DNA of 6,660 nt from Natrialbaceae archaeon (lineage in GTDB: Archaea > Halobacteriota > Halobacteria > Halobacteriales > Natrialbaceae): contig PUKM01000144.1 of NCBI GenBank assembly GCA_003552325.1, forward strand, positions 1-6,660, written 5' to 3'. Positions within the stretch are counted from its first letter, which is position 1. Each line of letters starts with the position of its first letter. The notes under the pieces were generated by a model. That model ran no database searches and was not told the DNA's origin. It saw only the letters and a program-made list of their open reading frames with translations. This document shows, in pieces, positions 5,360 to 6,660 of the stretch. The position numbers and the translations under genes were made by a program.

Positions 5360-5368
5360 ATTCTTACA
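5360..5368 (+). promoter_or_regulatory. TATA-like box of the RFC paralogue
   Basis: ATTCTTACA is centred about 27 bases before the ATG at 5392, the spacing expected for a leaderless haloarchaeal transcript. No Shine-Dalgarno sequence precedes the ATG, which fits. Confidence 0.5.
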
Positions 5369-5391
5369 CCCGCCACCCATAGCCATCGCCG

Positions 5392-6423
5392 ATGGACGCG
5401 CCGCTGTGGACTGAAACCTACGCGCCGACACTCGAGCAGTTGCCACAGGACGACGCCCGACGCTACCTCGAGCGGGCTGTCGAGGAGCCGATCAATCTGA
5501 TTCTCCAGGGACCGCCGGGAAGCGGGAAGACGGCAGCGGCGAGAGCGTTGGCCACAGCGGCACACGGGACCGAATCAGGGGACGAGAGCAGTGCGGCCGA
5601 TCCCAACGATCTCATCATCATCAACGTCGCCGACTTCTTCGGGCGAACGAAAACCGAGATCAAAAACGACCCACGATTTGCGAGTTTTCTCGTCGGCCGC
5701 TCATCGATGTCGAAACGGGACATGATCAATCACGTCCTCAAGGAATCGGCGAGTTACGCTCCCGTCTCAGGATCGTACAAAACCGTCCTGCTCGACAACG
5801 CCGAGAACGTCCGTGAGGACTTCCAGCAAGCGCTGCGTCGGATCATGGAACAATACCACCGGACGACCCAGTTCGTCATCGCGACCAGGCAGCCGACCAA
5901 ACTCATCGCGCCGATCCGCTCGCGGTGTTTCCCCGTCTCCATGCGTGCCCCCTCGAGTGCCGAAACCGTCGCCGTCCTCGAGCGAATCGTCGAGGCCGAA
6001 GGGGTCGCCTACGAGACGGATGGCCTCGAGTTCGTCGCGGGCTATGCAAACGGCAACCTCCGACGAGCTATATTAGCGACGCAAACGACCGCCGAAACCG
6101 AGGGCGAAGTGACGATGGCGACGGCGTACGAGACGATCGGCACCGTCGGCTACGACGATGAAATCGAGTCCATGCTCGACGATGCCGAATCCGGGGCGTT
6201 CACCGACGCCCGCTCGACGCTCGATGAGTTACTCGTCGACGAAGGGCTGGACGGAGGCGAGGTGCTCGAGGGAATCCTCTCGGTCTCCCGGAAACGGTAC
6301 CAGGGTCCCGAACTGGCCCGAATCCATCGGCTCGCCGCTAATATCGAGTTCAGGATGACCGAAGGGGCGAGCGACCGGATTCACGTCGGTCACTTCCTCG
6401 CCGAACTCGGCCGAGACGAATGA
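5392..6423 (+). CDS. rfcC: Replication factor C small-subunit paralogue (AAA+ ATPase)
   Basis: A 343-residue AAA+ clamp-loader subunit; RFC loads the PCNA clamp at primer-template junctions. Seen: an RFC-box PLWTETYAP (4-12, compare PWVEKYRP); Walker A GPPGSGKT (40-47); Walker B region KTVLLDNAEN (130-139); QQALRRIMEQ (145-154), a classic RFC signature; sensor 1 strand FVIATRQ (161-167); the SRC arginine-finger motif (177-179); sensor 2 GNLRRAI (221-227); and a helical collar domain to the end. Odd: the canonical DEAD of Walker B reads DNAE, so the catalytic glutamate is Asn136, and the sensor 1 asparagine is Arg166. ATP binding and the finger that serves the neighbouring subunit seem intact, while its own hydrolysis is doubtful. 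Haloarchaea carry two small RFC subunits (RfcA, RfcC) and a large RfcB; I believe this is the divergent RfcC-type, but the symbol is from memory of the family. Its stop overlaps the start of a small membrane-protein gene. Confidence 0.88.
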   Translation: MDAPLWTETYAPTLEQLPQDDARRYLERAVEEPINLILQGPPGSGKTAAARALATAAHGTESGDESSAADPNDLIIINVADFFGRTKTEIKNDPRFASFLVGRSSMSKRDMINHVLKESASYAPVSGSYKTVLLDNAENVREDFQQALRRIMEQYHRTTQFVIATRQPTKLIAPIRSRCFPVSMRAPSSAETVAVLERIVEAEGVAYETDGLEFVAGYANGNLRRAILATQTTAETEGEVTMATAYETIGTVGYDDEIESMLDDAESGAFTDARSTLDELLVDEGLDGGEVLEGILSVSRKRYQGPELARIHRLAANIEFRMTEGASDRIHVGHFLAELGRDE

Positions 6424-6572
6424 ATGAGCGTACGCTGGTTCTCGGCCTAACTGCGCTGTTTATCGTGACGCTGTGGCCCGTCTACACCCTCGAGAACGTC
6501 TTCGTCTGGCTGGTGTGGGGTGGGCTAATGATCGCGCTCTCGGGGGCGGCGTTGATCCAGCTCAATCGGTGA
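6420..6572 (+). CDS. Small two-helix membrane protein overlapping the RFC stop
   Basis: A 50-residue protein starting with the ATG of an ATGA overlap with the TGA of the RFC paralogue, a classic layout for translational coupling. It has two predicted membrane helices, LVLGLTALFIVTLWPV (6-21) and VFVWLVWGGLMIALSGAAL (27-45), joined by a short loop containing Glu25 and Asn26, and ends in QLNR. The hydrophobic composition is what one expects of a membrane protein rather than of a chance frame in GC-rich halophile DNA. There is no separate promoter or ribosome binding site. I do not recognise the family. Linkage to a clamp-loader subunit gives no obvious functional hint. Confidence 0.78.
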   Translation: MNERTLVLGLTALFIVTLWPVYTLENVFVWLVWGGLMIALSGAALIQLNR

Positions 6573-6597
6573 TGGTGACTCGAGTGAGGACAGTCGC

Positions 6598-6660
6598 TCA
6601 GTCCGTGATCGGACGCCCGTCTGGACGTTTCGCGCCCTCAGAATCGTAGACGACGACGCC
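6598..6660 (-). CDS. C-terminal end of an unidentified gene, cut by window edge
   Basis: On the minus strand the frame is open from the window edge to a TGA at 6598-6600, giving the last 20 residues: VVVYDSEGAKRPDG at its core, ending in ITD. Third-position GC and the acidic tail look coding, and a convergent gene here would sit 25 bases from the membrane-protein stop. The piece is too short to assign a family. Confidence 0.5.
   Translation of the reverse strand, partial: GVVVYDSEGAKRPDGRPITD

Noticed and set aside
1..6660. Very frequent CTCGAG/TCGA words as a possible repeat or regulatory array
   Set aside because: They are spread evenly through coding regions, mostly as Leu-Glu or Ser-Arg/Leu-Asp codons, which matches the general word bias of Natrialbales-type genomes and not a discrete element.

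Overview
This window looks like a haloarchaeal chromosome, probably from the Natrialbales/Natronorubrum-Haloterrigena-Natrinema side. The evidence is high GC with very frequent CTCGAG/TCGA, strongly acidic Asp/Glu-rich proteins, AT-rich TATA-like boxes about 27 bases before several start codons (leaderless transcripts), a PGF-CTERM surface protein, DUF7282/CARDB secreted domains, a PRC-barrel protein and a divergent RFC small subunit. Identities come from reading motifs in the translated sequence; no database search was run.

Layout, left to right. (1) 1-525, minus: HhH-GPD DNA glycosylase of the 3-methyladenine type, cut by the left edge. (2) 807-1571, plus: PRC-barrel protein with an N-terminal half I cannot assign firmly. 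(3) 1639-2262, minus: EngB GTPase, convergent with the PRC gene; two small hairpins lie in the 67-base gap. (4) 2308-2478, minus: a 56-residue CxxC/CxxxC zinc-binding protein just upstream of engB. (5) 2531-3652, minus: a secreted protein ending in a PGF-CTERM archaeosortase signal. (6) 3653-4157: a 505-base divergent intergenic region holding an AT-rich core flanked by GTAC-containing dyads, several hairpins and the TATA box of the next gene. (7) 4158-5279, plus: secreted DUF7282-CARDB-DUF7282-like protein. (8) 5392-6423, plus: RFC small-subunit paralogue with altered Walker B and sensor 1. (9) 6420-6572, plus: 50-residue two-helix membrane protein overlapping the RFC stop codon by ATGA. (10) 6598-6660, minus: the C-terminal end of an unidentified gene.

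Functionally this is mostly housekeeping (base-excision repair, ribosome-assembly GTPase, clamp loader) interrupted by two divergently transcribed cell-surface genes that share a large regulatory region. I see no tRNA, rRNA, CRISPR array, transposase or attachment site. The points most worth a second look are the loss of the catalytic Walker B glutamate in the RFC paralogue, the structured divergent promoter region, the possible cupredoxin-like core of the PGF-CTERM protein, and two genes under 60 codons (zinc ribbon and membrane protein) that automatic annotation can miss.
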